From positions 62,001-126,000 of the forward strand of contig CAWBCI010000060.1 of the NCBI GenBank assembly GCA_963787195.1: 64,000 nt of DNA. The letters run 5' to 3'. This DNA comes from CAWBCI01 sp963787195 (GTDB taxonomy: Bacteria > Bacteroidota > Bacteroidia > Bacteroidales > JAGOPY01). Under the pieces are notes generated by a model, which was not told the origin of the DNA, searched no databases, and was given only the letters and a program-made list of their open reading frames with translations. Both the position numbers and the translations under genes were made by a program. Below, piece after piece: positions 52,556-61,523 of this stretch (the first letter of the stretch is position 1; each line of letters begins with the position of its first letter).

Positions 52556-52573
52556 AACAAATAAAAATTTGTT
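52556..52573. promoter_or_regulatory. Palindrome upstream of groES (possible operator)
   Basis: AACAAAT (52556-52562), AAAA, ATTTGTT (52567-52573): a perfect 7-bp-arm inverted repeat in the leader or promoter region of groES-groEL. It includes CAAATAAA, a near match to a minus-strand -7 box. The function is unproven. Confidence 0.4.
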
Positions 52574-52616
52574 CATGTCCCTGCTGCCTGTCATATTTTA
52601 TGCCAAAGGCACTTTT

Positions 52617-52655
52617 AAAAAAAAATGTCAGAATGCTATGACATTCTGACATTTT
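52617..52655 (-). terminator. Rho-independent terminator after secG
   Basis: On the minus strand AAAATGTCAGAATG and CATTCTGACATTTT form a perfect 14-bp stem with a 6-nt loop, followed by a long T-run (plus-strand A-run 52617-52625). It lies just past the secG stop and before the groES upstream region. Confidence 0.9.
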
Positions 52656-52675
52656 AAAAAAGAAAATATCTTAAA

Positions 52676-53086
52676 TTATTTAGGCTTTTGCTGTGTAGGT
52701 TCTTCCTTTGTAGGTTGTGTCTGGGCAGGTTGAGACTGGGCAGGTTGGGACTGGGTGCCGGGCTGAGCAGTAGGTGGAACCATATTGGATGGGACCGGCT
52801 GGACATTTTCAAGTTTTTCCCTGAGTTGAGTATCCTGTGAATTGGCAGCGCTTGATCCTCTTGGGATAACAAGGATAGAAGAAAGACTGAGAACCAGCAA
52901 AGCAATGGCCAGGTACCAGGTAGCTTTTTCCAGAAAGTCTGCAGTCTTACGTACTCCCATGATCTGCGCTGATCCGCCAAAATTGGCAGCAAGACCGCCA
53001 CCTTTGGAATTTTGAACAAGCACTACTAAGATAAGCAGTATACACGCGATTAAAATCAAGACTGAAACCAATATATAAGCACCCAT
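52676..53086 (-). CDS. secG: Preprotein translocase subunit SecG
   Basis: This 136-residue protein of the SecYEG channel has two hydrophobic helices (about 4-24 and 52-74) and between them the family motif VLVQNSKGGGLAANFGGS (about 22-39), followed by RKTADFLEKATW. The tail (about 105-136) is a low-complexity QPAQSQPAQTQPT run, longer than in E. coli SecG (110). It starts 1 bp after the gene before it, as is usual in Bacteroidota. Confidence 0.94.
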   Translation of the reverse strand: MGAYILVSVLILIACILLILVVLVQNSKGGGLAANFGGSAQIMGVRKTADFLEKATWYLAIALLVLSLSSILVIPRGSSAANSQDTQLREKLENVQPVPSNMVPPTAQPGTQSQPAQSQPAQTQPTKEEPTQQKPK

Positions 53087-53087
53087 T

Positions 53088-53867
53088 TCAATTATTTTTA
53101 GATGATTCTTTGTTCAATTTTTTAATTTGGCCTGCAAAGTAACTACTTTTTTCCGGATATTTCAAACTTAATTTCTTGTAAATTTTAATTGCCTTCTGAG
53201 AATTCCCTTGCGTAACCAATATTTTAGCAAGTGTTTCACTGACAATATCCTCGCTATCGATCAGACTGCGATGTGCTTTTTCAACCGGATTAAAAAATTC
53301 AGGATGGGAATGAGGACTTTTCTGATTTTCCAGAAAATCATCCAGCATTTCATCTTTTGGTAAAGACTTGGGTAATTTGTCATCCATGTCTGATCCTGAG
53401 CCAACAGTGTTTTCCCGCTTTCCGATGATGGCTTTCTTTTCCCTGATAAGCTCCCTGAGTTGTGTTTTACGCAATTCGATCTCTTCCAGGCTCATCTGGA
53501 TCTGTTCTTCCAACAATTTCAACTGCTCTTCCAGGATTTCTTTTTCCCTGATATCAATATCAGGTATTCCGGGTTCATCTGACCTGGAGACACTGGTGTA
53601 AGGCGGCCTGTCTAAAATTTTATCCGTTCCTTCATCAATCTCATTAATCCATTCACGGAGTCTGGAACGGTCGGGACTAAATGCTGCTACCACGGGAAGA
53701 TAACGTTCGAAGCGATGATCACGTTCCTTTCGTAAACCCAGTAAATACAGTATCCTTACCGATTGACAATAAGGAAATTCGGAGCTAAGCTGTTCCAGAA
53801 TAGGCAGGGTATCAGCCGATATCTTGTCGGGATTAATGAGCAGATTATTGAATTGCTGAATGTTCAT
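53088..53867 (-). CDS. TPR-like hypothetical protein upstream of secG
   Basis: This 259-residue protein is predicted cytoplasmic, with no signal peptide. The N-terminal ~60 residues are helical (LPILEQLSSEFPYCQSVRIL). The middle (about 105-140) is a likely coiled coil (KEILEEQLKLLEEQIQMSL...LRELIREKKA). The C-terminal ~50 residues carry a tetratricopeptide-like unit (SETLAKILVTQGNSQKAIKIY). Equivalents sit between lptE and secG in many Bacteroidota but have no known function. It starts 19 bp after lptE. Confidence 0.75.
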   Translation of the reverse strand: MNIQQFNNLLINPDKISADTLPILEQLSSEFPYCQSVRILYLLGLRKERDHRFERYLPVVAAFSPDRSRLREWINEIDEGTDKILDRPPYTSVSRSDEPGIPDIDIREKEILEEQLKLLEEQIQMSLEEIELRKTQLRELIREKKAIIGKRENTVGSGSDMDDKLPKSLPKDEMLDDFLENQKSPHSHPEFFNPVEKAHRSLIDSEDIVSETLAKILVTQGNSQKAIKIYKKLSLKYPEKSSYFAGQIKKLNKESSKNN

Positions 53868-53886
53868 TTATCTTTATATCAGAGCC

Positions 53887-54432
53887 TTACCAATTTACTA
53901 CCGATTTATTAAATATATCATCTACCAGTGCGGCAACTATGTCAGCAATAAGCTGGTCCTTGACAGTGTTCAGATCAGATGCACTTGGATATTGTTCAAA
54001 GCGGCTAAATTTAGTATCGAAATCCTTAGTGTGGTCCAATGTATTGGTATATTTTACCTCAATACTTATAGTCAGCTGGTTGTACGCTGCCGTCTGATTT
54101 CCCTGAATAGCAACCGGTTTAGTGGAATAATCAGTAATGACCCCTTCTAACTGCAGGTCCCCGTTTTCTTCCACCAGGGATAAATTAGTCTGAGACTGGA
54201 ACCTGTTCCGTAAGGCATCGGTCAGAGTCTGGCTAAGGGTAGGTTCAATCAGGGTGGCATTATTTACGAAGTAGGAAATGGAAATAGTTTTAGCATCCGG
54301 CGGAATAGAAGCCCCTGTGAATGAATACACCCCACATCCTCCCAATATAATAGAAGACAAAAAAAGTGGAATCAGGATAATGGCCCTATAGAACAGATTA
54401 TCTGTGATTCCTGTTTTAATTTTTATATTCAT
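53887..54432 (-). CDS. lptE: LptE family lipoprotein (LPS assembly)
   Basis: This 181-residue outer-membrane lipoprotein has a signal sequence with lipobox LGGC at about 30-33 and CGVYSFTGASIPPDAKTISI after it, the Bacteroidota LptE signature. LptE plugs the LptD barrel that inserts lipopolysaccharide. FVNNATLIEPTLSQTLTDALRNRF (split at about 51-74) and the TNLSLVEENGDLQLEGVIT segment match the LptE/YajI-like pattern. Its role is inferred from the family. It follows the sigma-54 activator by 100 bp. Confidence 0.9.
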   Translation of the reverse strand: MNIKIKTGITDNLFYRAIILIPLFLSSIILGGCGVYSFTGASIPPDAKTISISYFVNNATLIEPTLSQTLTDALRNRFQSQTNLSLVEENGDLQLEGVITDYSTKPVAIQGNQTAAYNQLTISIEVKYTNTLDHTKDFDTKFSRFEQYPSASDLNTVKDQLIADIVAALVDDIFNKSVVNW

Positions 54433-54532
54433 TCAATGAAGAAGTTAATCTTAATTTTATTCATCCGGTAATCCACGTAAAAGTCCATATCCTTATTGAT
54501 AAAGGGTGGAAAATATTATTAAACATCATAAA

Positions 54533-55762
54533 TCAGTCAATATTGTACTCTTTGATCTTCCTGTAAAGGGTCCGTTCAGATATGCCCAGTTCCCTGGCGG
54601 CACTTTTCCTTTTTCCGCTATATTTTTCCAATGCTCTTCGAATGAGATCTTCTTCCTTTTTCTGCAAGGAAAGCGTTTCCTCAATAACCTCAGAATCCTG
54701 AATGGGTTCATCATATCCGTTGTGATATGTCTCATTGTGTTCATCATTCTCATGATGGACTCCAAGATCTTTGAGCTCATCATCCAGGCGTTTAATAAGA
54801 AGCGCATTGGCATCACTCAATTGCGTGGAAGATTTTTCGTTTTGGAGGACTTCTGATACTATTTTTTTCAGGTCCATAATGTCCTTTTTCATATCGAAGA
54901 GGACTTTATAGAGAAGGTCACGCTCATTGATGGCCGAATCTTCTCTTTCACGACGATAGAGCACCGGTAATTCGTTTACTGAACCCTGAGGGAGGTATCT
55001 CCGGAATGTTTCGGTAGATATTTTCCGGTTTTCTTCGATGATGGAAATTTGTTCCGAAATATTTTTCAATTGCCTTACATTTCCCGGCCAACGATAATCT
55101 TCCAGTAATTTCCTGGCCCCATTATCCAGTTCAATAGCAGGCATCCTGTATTTTTCAGCAAAATCAGCTGCAAATTTCCTGAACAACAGATGTATATCTT
55201 CTTTTCTTTCCCTCAGAGGCGGGATCAAAATAGGAACACTATTCAGCCTGTAAAAGAGATCTTCCCTGAATCTGCCCTGATTGATGGCATCCTCGATGTT
55301 CACATTGGTAGCAGCCACCATTCGTGCATCGGTTTTTATTACTTTGGATGAACCTACTTTCATAAATTCCCCGGATTCAAGCACTCTTAAAAGCCTTACC
55401 TGGGTTGAAAGGGGCAATTCAGCCACCTCATCCAAAAAAATAGTTCCCCCATTGGCAACTTCAAAATATCCTTTGCGGGCTTCATGAGCCCCGGTAAAGG
55501 ATCCTTTTTCGTGACCAAATAGCTCTGAATCAATAGTTCCTTCAGGGATTGCACCGCAGTTTACCGCGATATAGGGGCCGTGTTTACGTGAACTCAATTG
55601 ATGGATGATCTGAGGAAAAACCTCTTTTCCACTGCCACTCTCCCCATTGATCAGTACTGTCAGATCTGTAGGGGCCACCTGCCGGGCAATATCAATTGCC
55701 CTGTTCAGTGCGGGTGAATTACCAATTATTCCAAACCTGAGTTTTATTGACTGAATTTCCAT
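54533..55762 (-). CDS. Sigma-54-dependent transcriptional activator without receiver domain
   Basis: This 409-residue AAA+ activator starts directly with the central domain: Walker A GESGSGKE (40-47), the sigma-54 contact loop as GSFTGA (87-92, a Ser variant of GAFTGA), Walker B GGTIFLDEVAELP (about 105-117), and sensor and Arg-finger region FREDLFYRLNSVPILIPPLR. A linker of about 110 residues follows (rich in Glu, His, Asn), then a Fis-type helix-turn-helix (KYSGKRKSAARELGISERTLYRKIKEY, split at about 379-405). No N-terminal receiver or GAF domain is present, so activity must be set by another route, such as expression level or partner binding. It sits ahead of lptE-TPR-secG, but no sigma-54 promoter is evident in the 100-bp gap. 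Confidence 0.92.
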   Translation of the reverse strand: MEIQSIKLRFGIIGNSPALNRAIDIARQVAPTDLTVLINGESGSGKEVFPQIIHQLSSRKHGPYIAVNCGAIPEGTIDSELFGHEKGSFTGAHEARKGYFEVANGGTIFLDEVAELPLSTQVRLLRVLESGEFMKVGSSKVIKTDARMVAATNVNIEDAINQGRFREDLFYRLNSVPILIPPLRERKEDIHLLFRKFAADFAEKYRMPAIELDNGARKLLEDYRWPGNVRQLKNISEQISIIEENRKISTETFRRYLPQGSVNELPVLYRREREDSAINERDLLYKVLFDMKKDIMDLKKIVSEVLQNEKSSTQLSDANALLIKRLDDELKDLGVHHENDEHNETYHNGYDEPIQDSEVIEETLSLQKKEEDLIRRALEKYSGKRKSAARELGISERTLYRKIKEYNID

Positions 55763-55859
55763 TCTTTATATAACTACAATTATCAACAATACGTATATAA
55801 AAGTACAATATTTTAAAGAGGCACTCTGAATGCTTAAGCAATTTCGGGCTTGCCCAGGT

Positions 55860-58322
55860 TTAACGAAGTACCGCATTGTACTTTTCTTCGAATACTCTTG
55901 TGAATTTATGCATGGTTTTATCTATCACTTTGTCGTTCAACGTCTTATCCGGATCCTGTAATACAAAACTGATAGCGTAGGATTTTTTACCTTCCGGGAT
56001 TTTATCCCCTTCATAAACATCGAAGAGATTAACCTCCTTTAATAGTTGTTTTTCGATGAGAAAGGCCGTTTTTTTCAATTCTTCAAAAGGAACAAGCTTA
56101 TCAACCAGGAGGGCGAGATCGCGTCTGACTTCCGGAAATTTAGGAATTTCATGATAGTGCAATGTATTCTTCTTCAACAAATTCATCACGACATCCCAGT
56201 TTACAGATGCGAAAAATACATCCTGCCGGATATCAAATTGTTTAAGGAGTTTCCCTGATATTATTCCGAATTCCGTGAGCACATCCTTCTTCACCAGGTA
56301 GCGAAGTCCCTGTGAAAATTGCCCTGCCGGGACAGCTTCCGTATCCAGACGGTTCTGACTTATACCCAGTCGTTGCATAAGGGCATCCACACTTGCTTTG
56401 ATGTCGAAAAAATCGACCGGTCGGGAGCTATTTCTCCAGCTCTCGGTCTCCCGGTTGCCGCTTATAACCAGGGACAACATTTCTATTTCCTTATAGGCCG
56501 ACAGTGTGTCTGTACTTATTTCATTTTGTTTTGAATACTGATAAATACGTCCAAATTCAAATGCCCGGATATCCGGCAATTTGCGATTCTGGTTATAAGC
56601 AATAACTTCAAGGGCGCCGAATAAGAGGCTCTGCCTCAGAACGCCTAAATCGCTGCTGAGAGGATTCAAAATCCTGACATTCTTATCAGGGTCCAGCCAG
56701 GAATTTTCTTCAGCATACCTTGATTTGGTCAGGGAATTGTTCATCATTTCGGAAAAACCTCTGCCATTGAGCATGTCAGAAACCAGGTCCCGCATGCTTT
56801 CAGGATCAGGTTTAGCCATAAATGAAAGTGAGGAATGCAGGGTATCGGGAAGTCCAATTCTGTCATAACCATAAATGCGAAGGATTTCTTCAATTACATC
56901 CACTTCCCTGGTAACATCCACCTTAAATGTAGGTACCGACAATTCCATGCCTTCCTCATCCGAAGAAGTAATCTTAATCCCAAGATCCTGGAGTATGGTC
57001 CGGATCGTTCCTGTCTCTATTTTTTTACCGATCAGCCTGTCAATGTTCCTGAATTTCACATTTACTTTATGATCTTTTACAGGATGCGGGTAAACATCCT
57101 GTATCTCTGAAGATATAGTTCCTCCCGCCAGTTCCCTGATAAGCAGGGCTGCCCGTTTGAGCGCATAAATAGTAATATTCGGGTCTGAGCCCCTCTCAAA
57201 ACGGAAGGAAGCATCCGTTTGCAAATTATGGTGCCGTGACGTTTTCCGGATATAAACCGGGTTGAAATGAGCACTTTCGAGAAAGACACTTTTTGTATTC
57301 ATTGTGACACCTGAATCTTCGCCACCGAATACACCTGCAATGCACATACCTTCCTCAGCATTGCAGATCATCAGGTCCTTTTCGGTCAGTTCCCTTTTCT
57401 CCCCATCGAGGGTAACAAACTTTTCAGCTTTTTTACCAAGCCTGACAACTATCTTGTTTCCTTTTACAGCCGATGCATCAAAAGCATGCAAAGGTTGGCC
57501 GCTTTCCATCAAAACAAAATTGGTAATATCAACCACATTATTGATTGGGCGAATGCCGGCGGCTTTTAGCAAATGCTTAAGCCAGTCAGGCGATTCCCCG
57601 ACTGATATGTCCTTAAGAGTAACCCCGCTATATCGTGGGCAGGCATTAGTATCCTGCACCTGAACAGGTATGGTCAGATCCCTGTTATCGATATTAAAAG
57701 CATCTACAGAAGGAATTTTAAACTGATATTTTTTCCCGCTGCCTTGTTGGTTCAAAATTGCGATAAGATCCCTTGCCACTCCCATGTGGGAAGTTGCGTC
57801 TGTACGATTTGGGGTAAGGCCTATTTCAAAAATATAATCTTCAGTAAGTCCGAAGTAATCCGCTGCCGGACTGCCTGTGACAGCTTCAGGATCCAATACC
57901 ATAATACCTTCATGGGATGTCCCTAAACCAAGTTCATCTTCGGCGCAGATCATCCCTTCAGAAAATTCCCCCCTTATCTTTGTAGGCTTTATTTCCAGGG
58001 TTTCCCCATCTTTATGCAAGATGGCCCCAAGGGTAGCCACCGGAACTTTCTGTCCTTTGGCCACATTGGGCGCACCGCAGACTATCCACAGAGGGTCTCC
58101 GTTACCAATATCAACTTTGGTCAGGCTCAGCTTATCAGCATTCGGGTGTGGTCTGCATTCAACCACATGGCCTATCACCACGCCTTTCAGGCCACCTTCT
58201 ATACTTTCGTATTTTTCAATGGCTTCAACTTCCAGCCCGCCGTTGGTAAGATATTGCCCCAATTCTTCCGGTTCAAGATCGAGGGCAACATATCTCTTCA
58301 ACCAATTATAAGAAATTTTCAT
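55860..58322 (-). CDS. pheT: Phenylalanyl-tRNA synthetase beta subunit
   Basis: This 820-residue subunit includes an N-terminal tRNA-binding domain (about 40-150, VVECRPHPNADKLSLTKVD), the B3/B4 editing domain (about 210-400, INNVVDITNFVLMESGQPLHAFD), B5 (about 405-480), a catalytic-like core and a C-terminal anticodon-binding FDX-ACB domain (about 725-820, RRDLALLVDKLVPFEELKK). The length is normal. It pairs with PheS, which is not in the window, so the two subunits are encoded apart here. A -7 box TACCTTTG lies 28 bp upstream. Confidence 0.96.
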   Translation of the reverse strand: MKISYNWLKRYVALDLEPEELGQYLTNGGLEVEAIEKYESIEGGLKGVVIGHVVECRPHPNADKLSLTKVDIGNGDPLWIVCGAPNVAKGQKVPVATLGAILHKDGETLEIKPTKIRGEFSEGMICAEDELGLGTSHEGIMVLDPEAVTGSPAADYFGLTEDYIFEIGLTPNRTDATSHMGVARDLIAILNQQGSGKKYQFKIPSVDAFNIDNRDLTIPVQVQDTNACPRYSGVTLKDISVGESPDWLKHLLKAAGIRPINNVVDITNFVLMESGQPLHAFDASAVKGNKIVVRLGKKAEKFVTLDGEKRELTEKDLMICNAEEGMCIAGVFGGEDSGVTMNTKSVFLESAHFNPVYIRKTSRHHNLQTDASFRFERGSDPNITIYALKRAALLIRELAGGTISSEIQDVYPHPVKDHKVNVKFRNIDRLIGKKIETGTIRTILQDLGIKITSSDEEGMELSVPTFKVDVTREVDVIEEILRIYGYDRIGLPDTLHSSLSFMAKPDPESMRDLVSDMLNGRGFSEMMNNSLTKSRYAEENSWLDPDKNVRILNPLSSDLGVLRQSLLFGALEVIAYNQNRKLPDIRAFEFGRIYQYSKQNEISTDTLSAYKEIEMLSLVISGNRETESWRNSSRPVDFFDIKASVDALMQRLGISQNRLDTEAVPAGQFSQGLRYLVKKDVLTEFGIISGKLLKQFDIRQDVFFASVNWDVVMNLLKKNTLHYHEIPKFPEVRRDLALLVDKLVPFEELKKTAFLIEKQLLKEVNLFDVYEGDKIPEGKKSYAISFVLQDPDKTLNDKVIDKTMHKFTRVFEEKYNAVLR

Positions 58323-58350
58323 AAAAAACTCTTGTTAAACACAGTAGGCA

Positions 58351-58358
58351 CAAAGGTA
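58351..58358 (-). promoter_or_regulatory. Possible -7 box for pheT
   Basis: CAAAGGTA is TACCTTTG on the minus strand, matching TAnnTTTG. No convincing -33 is seen. The preceding phrase CACAGTAGGCACA recurs at 14100 and 18078. Confidence 0.35.
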
Positions 58359-58373
58359 ATGAAATTATACTTT

Positions 58374-60479
58374 TCAGCTAATTTCGCTCCAATTGATCCA
58401 GCCAATATTAAGGGATGTCAGATAATCATTCATAGGACGGTTTTGCGGGCTTAGCAGGTCGGGATCTTCGCTGAGCACTTCAGCAGCAAGGCTCCGGGCA
58501 TATTTAAGGATTTTTTCGTCTTTTACCAGGTTTGCAATTTTAAGTTCCACCAGCCCGCTTTGCTGCGTGCCTTGCAGGTCGCCGGGCCCGCGTAATCTAA
58601 GGTCGGTTTCAGCGATCTCAAATCCGTCATTTGTGTTCACCATGGTTTCGAGCCGGACACGGGCTTCTTTGGTAAGTTTATATCCCGCCATCAGGATACA
58701 ATATGACTGATCGGCACCCCGGCCTACCCTTCCCCTCAACTGGTGCAACTGTGATAACCCAAAGCGCTCGGCATTTTCGATGACCATGACGGAAGCGTTG
58801 GGAACGTCTACCCCAACTTCAATGACCGTAGTTGAAACCATGATCTGGGTTTCTTTGCGGATAAATCGTTGCATTTCATAATCCTTATCTGCAGCTTTCA
58901 TCTGGCCGTGCACAATGCTCACCGCGTATTCTGGCAATGGGAATTCCCTTACGATACTTTCATATCCATCCATAAGATCCTTGAGGTCCAGGGTTTCTGA
59001 TTCATTGATGAGTGGATATACGATATAGATTTGACGACCTTCCTTTACTTTTTCGCGAATGAAGCCAAATAATTTCAACCTTGCCGAATCCGTATAGAGA
59101 TAGGTCTTCACCGGTTTGCGACCCGGGGGCAGTTCATCAATCACCGAAAGGTCAAGATCCCCATAAAGCGTCATTGCCAGGGTCCGGGGAATGGGGGTGG
59201 CCGTCATGACCAGAATATGCGGAGGGTTGTCGTTCTTTTCCCACATCCTGGCGCGCTGAGCTACCCCGAAGCGATGTTGTTCATCAATTACAACAAGTCC
59301 CAGGTTCCCGAATTGAACTTTTTCTTCGATCAATGCATGGGTACCGATAAGAATGTGCATTTCACCATTTTGTAACTGATTGAAGAGTTTTTTCCGGTTC
59401 GAAGCAGTGGTTGATCCGGTAAGCAATCCTATATTCAGGCCCAAACCTTCGGTCATGGTTGTTATAGTATTAAAATGCTGATTTGCCAGGATCTCGGTCG
59501 GGGCCATCAGGCCTGTCTGATAACCGTTATCCAGTGCAATGAGCATGCACATCAGTGCAACCAAAGTCTTGCCACTTCCCACATCCCCTTGCAGAAGACG
59601 GTTCATCTGATGTCCGGAGCCAAGGTCTTTACGAATTTCTTTAATAACTTTCTTTTGTGCACTTGTGAGTTCGAAAGTCAGTTTTTCCTTATAGAATTCA
59701 TTCAGGTAGTTTCCTACTTTAGAAAACAGGTGTCCATTGGGTTTATGTTCCCGCTTTGCTTTTTCCTTCAGGAGCCGCAGTTGTATAAAGAAAAGTTCTT
59801 CAAATTTCAAACGGGCCTGTGCCTTTTGCAATAATCGCTGATCCTCAGGAAAGTGAATATTGATCAAAGCTTCCTCCCTACTAAGTAAACCTAGTTTATG
59901 AACTATATCGGCAGAAAGTATTTCCGGAATCTTTCCTGCCGAAAGTAAAACGAGCGTTTTAATAAGTTTTACAAGGTTTCTGTTTCCAAGTCCCCTGCTC
60001 CTAAGTTTCTCAGTAGTGCTATAAATACCCTGTAGTGAAATACCAATCGTTTTATCAAATTCAGATGCCAGTTCCAATTCCGGATGGGGTATATTGAATT
60101 TACGGTTGAATATAGTAGGTTTTCCGAAGACAACATATTCAGTATCTGCCTTAATTGATTCTTTCACCCATTTAATTCCCTGGAACCAAACCAACTCGAT
60201 CTCCCCGCTTGAATCCATCAGGCTGGCGACGAGTCGCCTGCCTCTTTTCTCTCCTATTTCATGCAAATCAACAATCACCCCCCTCAACTGCACATACATC
60301 AGATCAGCCTGTATCTCGCTGATTGTATATATTTTACTTCGGTCGACATAACGAAATGGAAAATACAGGAGAAGATCCCGGAATGTAAAAATATTTAGCT
60401 CTTTTTTTAATAAGTCTGCTCTCTTAGGCCCGACTCCTTTAAGAAACTCAATAGGCGTATCCAGGAAAACATTACTCAT
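58374..60479 (-). CDS. recG: ATP-dependent DNA helicase RecG
   Basis: This 701-residue helicase reverses stalled replication forks and branch-migrates Holliday junctions. It shows the start LDTPIEFLKGVGPKRADLLKKE (split at about 6-27), the wedge/OB domain (about 60-200), Walker A LQGDVGSGKTLVALM (about 297-311), DEQHRFGVAQRARM (about 401-414), MTATPIPRTLAMTLYGDLDL (about 426-445) and LHQLRGRVGRG (about 595-605). The length is typical. It is followed after 51 bp by pheT in the same direction. Confidence 0.97.
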   Translation of the reverse strand: MSNVFLDTPIEFLKGVGPKRADLLKKELNIFTFRDLLLYFPFRYVDRSKIYTISEIQADLMYVQLRGVIVDLHEIGEKRGRRLVASLMDSSGEIELVWFQGIKWVKESIKADTEYVVFGKPTIFNRKFNIPHPELELASEFDKTIGISLQGIYSTTEKLRSRGLGNRNLVKLIKTLVLLSAGKIPEILSADIVHKLGLLSREEALINIHFPEDQRLLQKAQARLKFEELFFIQLRLLKEKAKREHKPNGHLFSKVGNYLNEFYKEKLTFELTSAQKKVIKEIRKDLGSGHQMNRLLQGDVGSGKTLVALMCMLIALDNGYQTGLMAPTEILANQHFNTITTMTEGLGLNIGLLTGSTTASNRKKLFNQLQNGEMHILIGTHALIEEKVQFGNLGLVVIDEQHRFGVAQRARMWEKNDNPPHILVMTATPIPRTLAMTLYGDLDLSVIDELPPGRKPVKTYLYTDSARLKLFGFIREKVKEGRQIYIVYPLINESETLDLKDLMDGYESIVREFPLPEYAVSIVHGQMKAADKDYEMQRFIRKETQIMVSTTVIEVGVDVPNASVMVIENAERFGLSQLHQLRGRVGRGADQSYCILMAGYKLTKEARVRLETMVNTNDGFEIAETDLRLRGPGDLQGTQQSGLVELKIANLVKDEKILKYARSLAAEVLSEDPDLLSPQNRPMNDYLTSLNIGWINWSEIS

Positions 60480-60595
60480 AAAAAAGGCAGATAAGTTTCT
60501 TCAAATTTAATAAAAACAGCTTAATATTTGCCCTCTGCTTACAAGCCCTGGAAATGGCAGTTTAAGGACCAATTATAGTATAATCCAATACATAC

Positions 60596-60633
60596 AAAAA
60601 AGCTGCCGGGCAATTTTACCCGGCAGCTTTTTT
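60596..60633 (-). terminator. Terminator of the gldLMN operon
   Basis: AAAAAAGCTGCCGGG and CCCGGCAGCTTTTTT form a perfect 15-bp stem with an 8-nt loop. It is T-rich on both strands, so it could work in either direction. It lies 18 bp past the gldN stop. Confidence 0.92.
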
Positions 60634-60650
60634 AAATCTTAAATATTCTC

Positions 60651-61502
60651 TTAATATTCCCAGAGGCTTTGTTCAAAGTTCAGCAATTCATCCTTAATCC
60701 TTTCAGATTCAAGCAAAGCATCCAGGCCCTGCGCGTATTCTGAAATACGGCGGTCATAGACATTTTGTTCTTTATAAATATAACTGCTGAAGATTCTTTT
60801 GATGAAAAGTTCATCGTAGGTCAGGCGGGCTGCGCTGTTAAATTTGTTGAATACCAATGCCTGAGACAGTATCGGCCGGGCTTCCGGGAAATAGATCCAG
60901 AAGAGTGGTTCGGAAAAATCCTGTCCATCTCTTTGCTTGATCATAACCGGGCATATCCCCTGAATGCGAACTTCCATCTGCGATCTTTTCTTATCAAAAT
61001 ACCAGTCTTCCTTGATCCTGAGTCGCATTACCTTTGCGGGATCAAACTCAGAAGTGACAACTGTATCATACTCTTCATACGGCGGATTGGGCCTTGTGAG
61101 AACGATGTGTTGAGTATCTATCTGGCTGGTAATGATTTCCTGATAGGTAAGTGGTACGAGGAATTCATCTGTGGGCGATATCTGATATGCAGTAATAGAA
61201 CCTTCTTTCAATGCATTCATCAAAATGGTCATAAAACTTTGCCAGTTATTGTGAGGAACGATTGGATAATAAAAAGGTTGGTTCATTTTCTGCCGAAAAT
61301 CAATTTCTCTCCAGATTCTTTTGGACCACATGATATCAGCTTTTCTAACCGGCTGAAACTGGACTGGTTTGATATTCCTGTCATCATTATTGTCATAATA
61401 GACAACATCTGAAGGTTGGTTGTCAAGTACCTGTGCGAAGGATTTCAAACCTGTTCCGGTAAAGAGCAGGATAAGAGCAGCTATGATCGCTATTTTTTTC
61501 AT
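60651..61502 (-). CDS. gldN: Gliding motility/T9SS protein GldN
   Basis: This 283-residue exported protein has a signal peptide (about 1-24, ending SFAQ). The family pattern is seen in KPVQFQPVRKADIMWSKRIWREID (split at about 46-69), NQPFYYPIVP, RIKEDWYFDKKRSQMEVRIQGICP (split at about 162-185) and the FWIYFPEARPIL segment. GldN (PorN) joins the outer-membrane GldK ring of the type IX secretion system. The gene order gldL-gldM-gldN and length support the call. It follows gldM by 21 bp. Confidence 0.95.
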   Translation of the reverse strand: MKKIAIIAALILLFTGTGLKSFAQVLDNQPSDVVYYDNNDDRNIKPVQFQPVRKADIMWSKRIWREIDFRQKMNQPFYYPIVPHNNWQSFMTILMNALKEGSITAYQISPTDEFLVPLTYQEIITSQIDTQHIVLTRPNPPYEEYDTVVTSEFDPAKVMRLRIKEDWYFDKKRSQMEVRIQGICPVMIKQRDGQDFSEPLFWIYFPEARPILSQALVFNKFNSAARLTYDELFIKRIFSSYIYKEQNVYDRRISEYAQGLDALLESERIKDELLNFEQSLWEY

Positions 61503-61523
61503 TTTTACCTCCTGGTATGAATA

